Origin: Acanthaster planci
Taxonomy: Eukaryota; Echinodermata; Asteroidea; Valvatida; Acanthasteridae
DNA length: 64,000 bases
NCBI RefSeq assembly: GCF_001949145.1
Contig: NW_019091521.1
Location: forward strand, 1,134,710 to 1,198,709
Reading direction: 5' to 3'
The position numbers were made by a program, and so were the translations under genes. The notes under the pieces were generated by a model. The model did not search any database. It was not told the DNA's origin and saw nothing but the letters and a program-made list of their open reading frames with translations. Positions 38,401 to 49,800 of this stretch are shown here, in pieces (position 1 is the first letter of the stretch; the number at the start of each line of letters is the position of its first letter).

Positions 38401-41400
38401 CACCCGTGACGTGGTCACGAAACCCGTGGCCTTACCTGGATCGAATCAGCAACCAAGGCAGTTTTGATCACAGAGCCTCTAGTTATTTGTTCTTTTCATT
38501 TATTTTTTGGCTACATAATGAGCAAAACACGGTGCCAGGACGTGAATGCATTGAGTGTATTAAACAGAGTTGCAGCTCGTAGGTCTACTAAATCATGATA
38601 CGGTGTTACAGACAATATGGACGAACAGAAAAGCTTGAGGAATTTACATCAGAACGAGAACAACCAACACGATGAGATTGCATTGAATGATGTCGAATGT
38701 CATGATGCTGGTAGTGGATGGGTTAATTGAAGTTAGCAATTTTGAGATGCCAAAACGGGGAAGATGGTGATACGGTGATGATACACGTTGGTGATGGTTG
38801 GAAGTGACGAAATGGTGCGGTGATGGAATTTTGATGACCACGATTCTACTGATGATGATGGTTATTTGGAAACTGCAATGATGGTTACCGTGTTTGTTAT
38901 TTTCAGTGACAGTTGTGATATTACTGAAATATATCATCGAAACTGTAAAACACGACCACGCTTGTAGGATAATGGTGCTCGTCCTGATTGTAGTCACTAC
39001 TGCAGAGATAGCAATGGCGACAGAATGACCAAGAACAGAAAAAAAACCAGTTTTGATTAAAGTGGTTAGCAGCATGGTGACACAAAGACAAACGAACAGA
39101 AGACGATGACGTGACAACTTGGGTCACCTGCTCTGTGAGCTAATGTCAAGAATGACTCTACAGACGCATTTCGAGTCGTCGAGCAGTCAGCTAGCAGAGC
39201 GTTCTCGTCCAGGCCCACCATGGCATCGTTGGTCTTCACACCGCAGAAGAACGCCGTTGCCGTGGCGGCAGAATCGGCTACTTGGCGGTCGACCCCGTAT
39301 GTCTACACATGGCAAAAAGAAATTCATGTTTAATTCCAGTGACTGTGGAGTAGAGTAAAGGGAAATTTTGTCACCTGCTTTGTGGGCCAAAGTCAGGAAC
39401 GACTCCACCGACGAGTTCAAAGTCGAAGCACAGTCGCCCAGTTTTGACCTGTCGTCCAGGCCAATAATGTCGTCTCTCGATTTGACGCCGCAGAAGAAGG
39501 CAGTCGCCGTTGAGGCTGAGTCTGACACCTGGCCGTCGACACTATACGTCTGTTAGATGAAGGGTGTGGATTAATTAGGAGATGGAGTGGTTAGTGGATT
39601 ATGTGACTTTATCCAGTGGTGTATCCACCTTTTCGTTTGCGTGCGGGGGGGGTAGGGCAAATTCAGAAGCGAATGCAGCTTTGGGCTCATTCAACATGAT
39701 GTTGGGGGGGGGGTAAAAATGTCAAAAAGCCTCACACGGTTCCAGCACCCCTGTTTTATTTCGTAATGTTGTTTTCTCAGGGTTTTCGCGCTAATATTTG
39801 AAATACCAATTCCTTTTTTCCTACTCATCTGGGAAGTATTTTTAGGAAAAAAATGATACACCACTTGCTGTATCATTACACAGACATGCCCGCAGTTTAA
39901 TGTGTTGACTGACCCATTGAAAGCGACCAGTCAGTGGGTTGCTGTAGTCCTGGCCTTGTTGGGATGGCGTACACATAACATTGCGTGTATTAAAGGCGGC
40001 CAAGTATGATTAGATGGGAGAAGAGGAAACAAGGGATGCTACCAGTGGAATGGACGATTGATGAGGTGAACCGGTCACGAGCTGTTTATCCTTGGCTGTC
40101 TGAGTCAAACTTTGCCTTTGTTGAGTCAGTAATCACGCTGTTGGCCCTGATCGAATCCACGTTGTTAATTCCAACATGTTTTAGTCAAACATTTGTCCAT
40201 TTGTAACTTCATCGGGTCGTTTATTCAACATTTTAGTCCTGATACAACATAATTTGTCAAACCTGAAACACCTCCATTCACTTATTGTCATACAGGAAAT
40301 TATAATAACATAGTGTATAAATAAATTGTATTATTAGAAAGATCAATTAAACCAAGCCCTGTTACATATATTGTCTGATAAAAATTGGAGCAATGGAATC
40401 AAATATCCGACTAAATCCCCGGTGTTTTGAATGGTCCAGCAGGTGAAAACACTGTGTGATTTTGCCCATGCTTACTGAAGCAGGCGGGGTCATGGATCGG
40501 CTATCGAAAGACCGGGGGATGCACTTCAAAAAATAACGCACCTTTGCCAGAGCGAGACTCGAGAATTTCTCCCAGGCGAGCACCGTCTCTTCCCCAGGGT
40601 ATCCCATGTTCTGTCCCTTCAGGATCCGAGCTGCAGTCACGGTGGAGATTCCCATGCCGTCGCCCACAAAGAATACCACGTTTTTGGCCGTGTTAGTATT
40701 GAGGGTTCGCTGGCGGTGAAGAGCTTTTTCCAAGGTTAGTTGCGCCTGGTCGTTCCAAAATTGCTGACCTAGCCGGAAGAAAATTATGGTGAAAGCGCAA
40801 TAAAATGACAGCTGGTAGTTTGTTTTCATCAAACAAGTTTTATTTAATTTCATCTATAAAGTTGTCCGTTCCAAATCAAACACTCCATATTCAGTCATGG
40901 TCATATACCAAATAATAACCTGTAACGTACAAACTCCAAAAGTCGAAAATCACAAATCAGCAGCCCTTAATTGTTTCTTGTCTCGAGATGTTTTGTTTGA
41001 TGCATACTCTTTGATCTCAGACCGTTTCATGAAGGTTTCCGCAAACACGTTTGAGCTTGTGTACAAACATCGCTTTGGTTGGGAAGTATATACACTTTAT
41101 CCATGCTTTATCGGACATAGCACGCTCTGACAGTGCAGTGCCTAAGCGAAGGAAAGCATGCAACATGTAACCGATTTGGCCAGTTGTGTCCTCTGTCTCA
41201 TCTCTTTTCTTTCTCTTGTTAAGTCATACAGGCCTGCAATCTCTCTCAGATATAATTCACACAAATTCATGCTAAACATATACCGTCAGTAAAGAAGCTC
41301 TTTCGTCTCTCCCTTGGGACCAATTAAAGGCCATGACTGTTCACCGGGACAGTACAGAGCAAGAATGTCATTGGATAATTATGATCTTTGCCCAGAAACT

Positions 41401-43605
41401 CAAACAAAAGTGATTATAATCAATGTTGTGTCTGCTATTACATATCTCTCCTTATCCACGAGGCCGAGAGGCAAATTACTTGAATTTCAATAATGTTTTT
41501 AAAGTCTTTGGTTGAAGTCGTCTGGTACGCAGACGGTGAGTGAATTACCGATCACGAGACGAGCAGGCCTTCGGGAGTTAAAGGAACTGCGCAATGGATT
41601 TATAATAGGATTGCTTCTTTTGTGCACGTTTAACTCCCCTTAAATGTGCGGAAACTGTTCGAAATATTAGTTGAGTGGATGGTTAAGTGCACGTTTTTAA
41701 ACATTCAAAATTGATCAAGTTTTTCAAGAGAAGAGAGGGCGCTGTTATATAGAGTACTGTTAATCCCAGAAGGCACTTTTCAGTTTGCACATTTCCATGT
41801 TCAAATTTTTAACCCAAAATCTGTTGTTTGAAATTTGTCATTTAAAAAAAGAGCAATAAATTGCAAAGGGAAATGAAAATCTCCGATAGCAAAGTTAAAC
41901 AAACAAACAAACGAACAAACAAACACCCCAACCAACCAACCAAACAAAAATCTAACATCTGCTGTGTAGAAATAAATGCAACACTGAGGTTCAGTGCCTC
42001 GGATTACAACAGTTTTTCTCACGAACATATGAATTCACAATAGCAAAAAAAAAAAAAAAAATAAACAAGTAAAAAATGAATAAATAATGAAGCCACAAAA
42101 TGTAGATAAAAATGGCACAAACAAAAATCGAAACACAAAGGACTCAAGTTCAAGATCTGCAAGTTCAAGGATTTTAGACACGTATTTCTATCACAGGCTC
42201 ACTTTAAAGGTTGTTGTGGTAGGAAATGCCGTGGCTTCATGAAGGCCACAGACAAAAGTTCCATGAACGCGGGAACGAATGTCGTAGCGTGTAATGCTTA
42301 CAATGCAGGTTGATGGGTTCAAGTGAAATTTTCTTCCATCATTAATTTGCATTGGGTCCATACACTTTGTTTCCTGCTTGAGGAGTAAATTTGACTGAAT
42401 TGAACGAAAATCGAGTCAACTGTGGACGTTTCAGATATTTGAATGTATTTAAAGTGTACCCCAATAGAAAGTTGGGGTGACGTGCGACATGTCATAGGCC
42501 TAAGGGCAGTTAGTCGATAGCAGTGTACAGAAAGACTATATACACACGAGAGCACCGACCACACCTGTGCAGAGTCAACGACACTATCGATTGCATTCAT
42601 CAGACATCGTGATTAACTCGAATCGATTTTGGCAGGGGTGTTCACAGAGGCCACAATTAAAATAACTATAGGCCTGATCTAAATACACTGTAGGCAGGAA
42701 GTTGTAAGGCAAAAGCCCCCTTCAGGCCCTGAGGAAAACAGTGAAGTAGAAAGTGGGAACTAATGCTTCTGTAACAATCTGTGCTCCTGCATGTTACCAG
42801 TATACGTGCTCACAAAAATCAAGGAATGCGCTTGTGGTATATCGGAATTTTGACAGAAATCATCTTAATTGCAAACCGATTTTTCGTTCTGCCAGACGCG
42901 CAAGGCCTTTGCCTTTCTTGTGACATTGTGTACCGTCCTTGCAAGTCTTACATACGGGTATAGGCCTATAGTGGTATCGTGGAGGTACGTGTACAGGCCC
43001 GTTTTCTTACCAGTTTGCTTTATACAATATACAGCCAGTTCGTGACTGGAAGTACGGTAGGAACATTTGATTTTTCGATCTTCATTTTTCAGTTCTGTCA
43101 CGATATTGGTTCACGACCATATGTTCCTTCCGTCGGGTCCCAGGTTGGCATGAGAACAAAGTGAGGCAGGGAAGATGAGTTTTACATGTGCATCTTATAA
43201 TAAGCATAGGCCGAGTTGGCTACGTAACATAGCAGAACCGTCGCAAAGCGCTGACTCAGAAACAAAACCTTTTGATTCTGCCTGAATCGCTTTAGCACAG
43301 TGCAACAGAAGCGATTCAAAATGTAGTCTTGATTAAAAAAATGCTAATTTACGCTGGACACTGGTGTAATGGGTGTAATTGACGGTATACAGCGATGAAC
43401 CAGAGACGACGCCTGAATTGTTTTTGGTCAACGGTGCTACTCATGCGTGTCTATACAAGACAAGAAAATGCACGATAAATAGCATGACTGCATAAATAAA
43501 TGTACCTTAATTCATTTTACCTTGCGAGCGGACCGGACAGACACCGTGTAGAACAACGCAGACCACAGCCAGGGCCCCCGGGATCAGAAGCCGTCCTAGA
43601 CCCAT
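35414..43605 (-). CDS. ALPL-like: Alkaline phosphatase gene D (complete, duplicated exon 3)
   Basis: Exons: 43605-43521, 40768-40542, then exon 3a (39549-39375) or 3b (39302-39128), 38435-38260, 38087-37985, 37780-37682, 37498-37358, 36810-36619, 36310-36176, 35682-35414. With one exon 3 the CDS is 1602 nt, 533 residues. The 28-residue signal peptide is MGLGRLLIPGALAVVCVVLHG and onward. Key residues: catalytic S115, R189, E335, D340 and H344, D381/H382, H462 (in SHAGED, where relatives have SHGGED). The tail (SNAPPCKK, then AYLALSSVLVVAFFSI) fits a GPI signal, so a cell-surface phosphatase is likely. It is the only member with a textbook TATA box. Both exon 3 copies are open and bordered by GT/AG sites, implying alternative splicing. 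Confidence 0.92.
38640..38900. repeat. Degenerate GATGGTGAT-rich tract in gene D intron after exon 3b
   Basis: Imperfect GAT/GGT-rich sequence with many spaced copies of GATGGT, GGTGATG and GATGATG on the plus strand, so the transcript is rich in ATC/ACC. It lies between exon 3b and exon 4 of gene D. Confidence 0.6.
39128..39302 (-). CDS. Gene D alternative exon 3b
   Basis: Acceptor with a T-rich run ending CCATGTGTAG, donor GCAG|GTGACC, 175 nt, same phases as 3a. It encodes TYGVDRQVADSAATATAF and ends in TLAHRAG. The 72-nt interval from 3a holds a full donor and acceptor. Splicing 3a to 3b would add 175 nt and shift the frame, so the two cannot both be used in a functional message. Confidence 0.9.
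39375..39549 (-). CDS. Gene D alternative exon 3a
   Basis: Acceptor CATCTAACAG, donor GCAG|GTGACA, 175 nt, phase 0 in and phase 1 out. It encodes TYSVDGQVSDSASTATAF, with the catalytic serine, and ends in TLAHKAG. About two thirds of its residues match exon 3b. The differences cluster next to the nucleophile and in the following surface segment. It is the proximal copy, directly after the 992-nt intron from exon 2. Confidence 0.9.
40769..43520. other. Gene D intron 1; nothing recognised
   Basis: 2.75 kb with an AAAC microsatellite and a run of about 18 A near 42044. No coding block recognised. Confidence 0.6.
41894..41947. repeat. (AAAC)n-type microsatellite
   Basis: AAAC repeats merging into AACC repeats in gene D intron 1. 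Confidence 0.85.
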
Positions 43606-43715
43606 GATACCACTGGAAGTATCGGTGTTCGATTGCAACTTCCCGAACTAAGTTGGGCGTGCAAAAGGACTTCGCTCATTCGCGACCGGTTTCACTCTCA
43701 GTGACATTGCGTGTG

Positions 43716-43723
43716 CTTATATA
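43716..43723 (-). promoter_or_regulatory. TATA box of gene D
   Basis: The minus strand reads GGGGGGTATATAAGCACACG. The box sits about 111 nt upstream of the ATG at 43605, predicting a start of transcription near 43690 and a short 5' leader. Confidence 0.6.
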
Positions 43724-45790
43724 CCCCCCCTTCAATGAACTTACTGACCCCTGGTTAACCTCGGTGTGACCACGAGGATAGAAACAGTTGGGTTTTGCTT
43801 TCGCTCACGCTGTGAAGGTCACGCAACTGTAACATTTTTTCCAGCTGCGGTATTTCATTTTCCCCCTTAAAGGTGACTGCTTTTTTTTGCTCTCAACAAC
43901 TGCGTAAACATAGTATGATTTCGATTATTTTTAAAGGAACATATGGCCAACTAAAGTCTTTCGATTCCTTACCCTTAATCCCTTTGTCTGCGTGGAACCG
44001 TTTATTTTTCATGTATTGACCAGGAAATCTGGAAAGCAATTAAGCTGATAGTCTAGCTTACTTAACAAACATTTCGTGCCAAGAATCGATAAACTCGATC
44101 AACAACACATCATACGTGTACCCCATCTTTCGGCTCAATGGGAAAAAAAAGATAAATAATAAATTGTTGCAAATTGCTTCTAATTAACAAACTGTTCATC
44201 CAGCTGTACCTGTGTTTACAGAGTCACGACGTATGACCGTCAACCGTATGAAAACTGTCAATAATGCATCAATTATCAATTCAGCTAAGCACGGGGAAAG
44301 GTCACAGTTCAGCGCTCAAATTACATAAACATATTGTACGATCCTTCAACACAATAGGGTCTGCTCTTTTGACGTCACAGTCATGTTTCCCTACAAGTGG
44401 CCGGCAGTACAAAAGTTAAAAAAAAATATATATATATTATTAATCCCAATGCATCTATCAGAAAACTAGCTAATAAAACGCGTACATACACATGTAAAAA
44501 CTACAACCCCATTTGAAATCTATTGGACAAATGTGGATTTTGAATGAAGCAAGGAAAAGGTATTATTTCTGTAACGTTTAGCCGCCCCATACAAATTGTT
44601 GGCAAATGAGTGGTGTATAGACACGACTCTTTATCTCACAGATGCAGCGTGGTTAGTATGATAGCGTCTACTTGAGAAAACACCGAATATAAAATTTGGC
44701 GTAGTAAAGAAACGAAAGTCTGTGTTCCGTCACTCAGGGATTTGTTGGTTGCAAGACAGATACTTGATCGTTGTAAGTTGTTACGATACGCACAGAGGGA
44801 GCTGTAGGGGAAAAAAAATAAAAAGTGAGGAAGATAAACAAAAAATGTTTAGACACTACTGAATTTTGGCCGTGTACTTTCACTTTGTGAGATTACATAT
44901 GGGCCGTTAACGCGCATTTTCTACACTAGCTCCAGAGGAAAACAAAGCACGTTTACAATACAGCTATCTACTAACTGAAAACCAAATTGTCCGAATGCAC
45001 TAAAACCTAGCGAATGTAGAAATAAGTGACGACTCGTGCCGTATTTCAGTAAGATATGCCATTTCTTCGTCTAATATTTGATGGTGTTGAGGTATAGCAT
45101 GGCATATTGGACATGCACCCAAACCGCGTTGCCAAAATATCGAAATGGAAAATTGCATGCGGGGAGACCAAAACTGTATGTATCAATGAAATATCATTTG
45201 TGAAATACCGGTATGACTACAAGAGGGGCTTTACATGAGTCACTTATGGCTACAATGCGAATTGCCGCGAGGAAACGGGTTCATATCAGTGATACAATAG
45301 TCACAACAATGACTGCTTACAATGCGACTGATATCAGTCAGTGGATCACGTCACATCCTTCGTTTTGTGCACAGGCGCTCATATTTTATTCCAGTGGTAT
45401 AGACTTCTTTCAAGCTTGGCGTCATAAGAAAACTGCCTTGGAACATGTATGGCTCACATTCAGGTGGGCATAATTTCAACTACCGCTCCCAGTGCTACCC
45501 CCATAAAGTACAGAACTTCGCATGGACGGTCAACATGTAAATTGTCAGATCACTAGATTTTAAAGCAAGGTGTTGATTTACGACGAAAAGAAAAAGGTAA
45601 AGACGTGATTTGGACATAAATCACAAACAGCCTTGCCGACAAAATAAGCAATAGCTTGTAAAGTACACGTACAGTAACAAATATATATAAGTGAAGTAAT
45701 GTTGCTCAAAAAACACCGTCTAAACGAAATAAATATACATGTACACTGTATCTTGTATTTGGGCACAGGTTGTGATTTAAAATGTAACAT

Positions 45791-45807
45791 TTTATTACAA
45801 ATTTATT
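45791..45807 (-). promoter_or_regulatory. NOC2L: Candidate poly(A) signals of NOC2L
   Basis: Two closely spaced AATAAA hexamers on the minus strand about 410-430 nt after the NOC2L stop. Confidence 0.4.
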
Positions 45808-46218
45808 ACACATGCAGCAAATGACTCATCATCATGGTAATTGACACTTAACCAACAGCTCCACAGGAAGTAGATTGAATAATTCTGCTTGGTTTGAACA
45901 AAGGCCAATTTGGTCTGTGGTTTTGTAGGCCGACGCGAGAAATTGATCAAAAAACACTCTGGAATTCTATACACTATGTTTTCAGGAAAGTCATAGTCTC
46001 AAAATACAATATTAAAAAGATATCTAAGCACTGAGCGCGACTGGAGTTGGACCCAAACCGATGACCACTGGCAGTATTCTCTACGGGTCACAGGTTCCAA
46101 TTCTACACCAATCCAATTCTTTGTCCATTCGTATAATAAACACTGCAAATACCAATTAATATGCTATTTTCACTACATTTGTACGTACGAGAGTTATTTA
46201 TCCATAATTGTTTAGTAT

Positions 46219-46827
46219 CTAAGACTTCGGTCTTGGTTTTACTTTTTTCTCAACCCTGACTTTCTTGCCCTTATTGGACGTAAACCCGGTCTTTTTAAAG
46301 TTTCCTTCTTTAATACTCTTTTGTCTGCCAGTCAGTTTCTTCCCACTCTTTTTCTTCAGTCCACCAACATTCTTCTTTTTCTTCTTCGAATCCACACCCT
46401 CGCTTTCTTCATCACACCAGAAATCAAAATCCCTGACAATGTCCTCCTTATCCTCTCCCTCTTCCAGCACTTTCACTTTGCCTTTGACCTTTGACATGGG
46501 ATTGACCTTTGCCCTGACCCCTTCTCCTGCAGCCCAAGCCTCCGTCGCATCCTCACCACTTTCTGCTTCGTCGGTGCCATCATCATCCTCATCAGAATCA
46601 TCCCCTTCATCATCATCAAAATTATCACTACCGTCATCATTCAAGTTGTCGTTCTTCCTCTTCTGACCTCTCTTGCTTGGGGTATAGCGCTCCTGCTTTC
46701 GCTCAGCCCGCACCAGGATGTCATCCTCGGAGTCACTGTCTGCCTCAAACAGCTCCCCAAATTGTCGTTTGTCTTCCTCCTTCCTCTGCAGTTGCCTCTT
46801 GTGCAATGTAGGAATGTCATCAGTCAT
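46219..46827 (-). CDS. NOC2L: NOC2L terminal exon: acidic and lysine-rich tail
   Basis: The 202-residue tail starts [20 protein letters not shown] and holds a long Asp/Glu/Ser stretch, then FDFWCDEE, then several Lys/Arg clusters up to the stop at 46219. Mixed acidic and basic low-complexity tails with nuclear or nucleolar targeting signals are common in nucleolar assembly factors. The opposite strand is an uninterrupted Ser/Pro/Phe-rich frame only because of this composition. Confidence 0.92.
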   Translation of the reverse strand: MTDDIPTLHKRQLQRKEEDKRQFGELFEADSDSEDDILVRAERKQERYTPSKRGQKRKNDNLNDDGSDNFDDDEGDDSDEDDDGTDEAESGEDATEAWAAGEGVRAKVNPMSKVKGKVKVLEEGEDKEDIVRDFDFWCDEESEGVDSKKKKKNVGGLKKKSGKKLTGRQKSIKEGNFKKTGFTSNKGKKVRVEKKVKPRPKS

Positions 46828-49800
46828 CTAGAAACAAGGAGAAGATAATTAAGGCTAAGGCCAAGACATGGTCTTCTGGTTAATGACCATCTTTTTCCCA
46901 CTGTCCATTGACCTTGATAAGGCAAATATGATGTGCAATCTAAGCTCATTGAAATAATCAAAACTATACAATACATCAATCTTTCTAACCCCAAGAGCTT
47001 TTGCAATATCATCGTAATGCATTTTTTCCTGTGACATGCCTTCAGTTGTATTTCCAGTAATGTCGTGGGGTAATGAACACTAATTTTGTGAAAATCGAAT
47101 ACATTATTCTTGCGTAATTCCCATATTTCAAAGACAAGTCAGTAAAAATATTTATTTTTCCCACTTGCATGCTACACATACACAGACAAACAGGCAAGAG
47201 ATCATGCACTTCAAATGACCATAACAACAAACACAATGCGTTTGATTGAATGGAACTTCACAGATAATATCATAAGAAGTGCCTCTACAAGTCAAGCTTT
47301 TCAATTGTTAAATGTACAGACATGGCCTGGGTCTCACAACGAGCATGATCCACTGCTTGTAACTTTCACAGGTAGCTAAAACTTCAAGTATCTGCAAGAT
47401 TCTCTTACGGTCTCCTTTCCTGCCTCCTCCCGTCTCAGCTCCTTCTCACGCAAGTTCTTGTAGGTGGCGTAGTGCTTGCTCAATGTGGTGCCCTGCATCT
47501 TCACCTTGTTCTCCCATGCTTTCTGCCGTGAGAAGAGCCGGGTGCACGACTCGATAAGCCAATTTATGAGCAAAGTGGCATAGCAACTGTTTCGAGTAAC
47601 ACTTGTCAAAGCACACACCTATCCAGGAAGTTTGCTAACCAGGGCTAAATGTTTTTGATGTGGTCCTGAATAAAGTCTGGTATCCGGGGTTCTTACACAA
47701 TACATTCTTGTAGACTTTGATAACTACATGAACACTGATCAAGACGATTTCCAATATTCAACTTGGGCTCCGTCTCAGGCTTCAACTGGTTTTTTACTTC
47801 CTGACTTTGAGGTTAAAAGTGCAATAGGAAGACTGATAGTGCCACAAAACATCAAGTAAGATGCAAAGGAGCCAAACAATACAGTATTTCAATTTAAATT
47901 AAAAATGCTTCAGGCCTACAATCGAGGATTAGTTTCCTACGTGAAGCCTGAGACGAAGGCAAAGTTGAGTATTGGAAAATGGCCCTTTTCCTTACTACAT
48001 GTATGTAAAAAGCCTGCATATAATCAAATAGTATAGCAACAGAGTCTCGAGTCTGCAAAAGCAGAAAAGGAACAAACATTTGTGGGTATTATTGGAATTT
48101 AATACGTACAGGGCATTATACACAGGTCATTCACGGACAACTTTAACTGGATTTAAACTCTCAAATTCTCCAACATTCAGTCAAAAGCAGTCAGGTTGCA
48201 AATGTCCCTGCACTGCAGGGTCAGCTTCATCTCAACATTTACAGTCACAGGGCCTGCATTATGCATACAACTGTCACTCAAGACCTTGGACAATGAGACT
48301 TCTAAGCAGCTAGGATCTATACAGTTCAGTGCAACCAATAACACTTCAGAGGCTTTGTGCTGGCAGCCCCTTCACAAGCATGTATTTATGCCAATGTTCC
48401 AATCAAGTCATTACGGCCTGGGGTATGTATCACAGCTGCAGCCACAAGACAAGTGATTCCACAGATGCACTCATCATTTCTCACCTGGGCTATAACTTTC
48501 AGGCATGGCTGACATGTGCTAAAATGCCCGGTTTGTGATGCAGATCTTTCCGAGGTTCGTATGTTTTCTTACCACTGCGGCATCGTCTGACACGCCAAAG
48601 GTCACAGAGTCTCTCTGTCGATTAATCTCCTGGCAGGTCTCCTGGACCTTCTCCAGAAGGCCCTTTATCACCTTGCAGTAGTTGGCCACTTTGCACTTCT
48701 TCAGGAAGGCTTTAAGCTGAGGTAAGGCAGAGAATAAAGACTGTGTTTAGACTAGTCTTGGTCAAGACATAGTGTTGATACGTGAGAGGGCTCTCACAAG
48801 ACGAATAGCTGGAATGCATGAACCACAACCATAACGTCTTGGGAAGTTGATCAAATCTGTATTGTGCGAGTGCACATAATTAGTATCATACATGATACAC
48901 GCTAAATTGTCTAACTGAATCACTTTGGAAAAAATGCATCACGCATGATCTGTCTATTCCCTGACTCCTGATTGTATGTCAGTGTACATTTACAAGTACA
49001 ATTCACCCCTTATTACAAATCATACACTTTCGTGGTCCATGCTGTTGGGCAGAGTCCGGGTCCGGAAACTCAGCTGCCATGATAAATGTGAATCTTCATT
49101 CGCATTGGACCGTTGAATGGCTGGCCAGCAGCAGCAAGTACATGTACATTTACTATTCACTAGCAATCGAACACAACTTTAAACCAGTGCAACTTGAGGA
49201 TCGTACCGGACTATTGTAAAACTTCATTGTGGCTGTTCAACGGGAATGCGCGTGTGTGAACAGAAAATGCAGAGTGAGTTTTCCCCCAATTTCGAGTGCA
49301 GATTTGACCAACTTCCCAAGATGTTGCTGGTGTGGCTAGTTGTGGTTTGTGCATTCCAGGTATTTGTCTGGTGAGTGCCCTCTCGCTTATCAACAACACA
49401 ACAACATCTTGACCGAGACTACGTTTAGACATGCTTTGTGGCACAAGATGTGAGGGACTGGGGTCCGCACTATTGAGCTGGTCCATGTGCTTTGTCCTCA
49501 GGCTACGAGGAGAGGACAAAATGAAGATGAATACTTTGTTGTTGGTAAATCATATCTCATAAAAAAAAAATTCAGTATCCTTATTGTTAAGATTCGACAT
49601 CATGACATCGGCATCAGAAAACGAAATAGCTTGCCTCCGCAAACACATGTATAAAAAAAGCAGACAGGCACCCATTCTTTTTAGGTTCAGGAAGTTGATG
49701 TACACATTCCACGGTGATGAAAGGATAACTTGCTTTCAAGATATTTTGTATTTGGCATGAGATATTCGTCAGTGGCTTAGTCATTGATCTCCACACCAGA

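Larger units (their letters stand above)
43606..46218. other. Gene D 5' flank and NOC2L 3' flank
   Basis: Contains the gene D TATA box and the NOC2L poly(A) candidates, with a TATATATATA run near 44430. An 86-codon ATG frame at 45213-45473 has no recognisable domain. Confidence 0.6.

Noticed and set aside
46265-46666. Ser/Pro/Phe-rich plus-strand frame
   Set aside because: It is the antisense of the acidic and lysine-rich NOC2L tail exon and exists only because of that composition.
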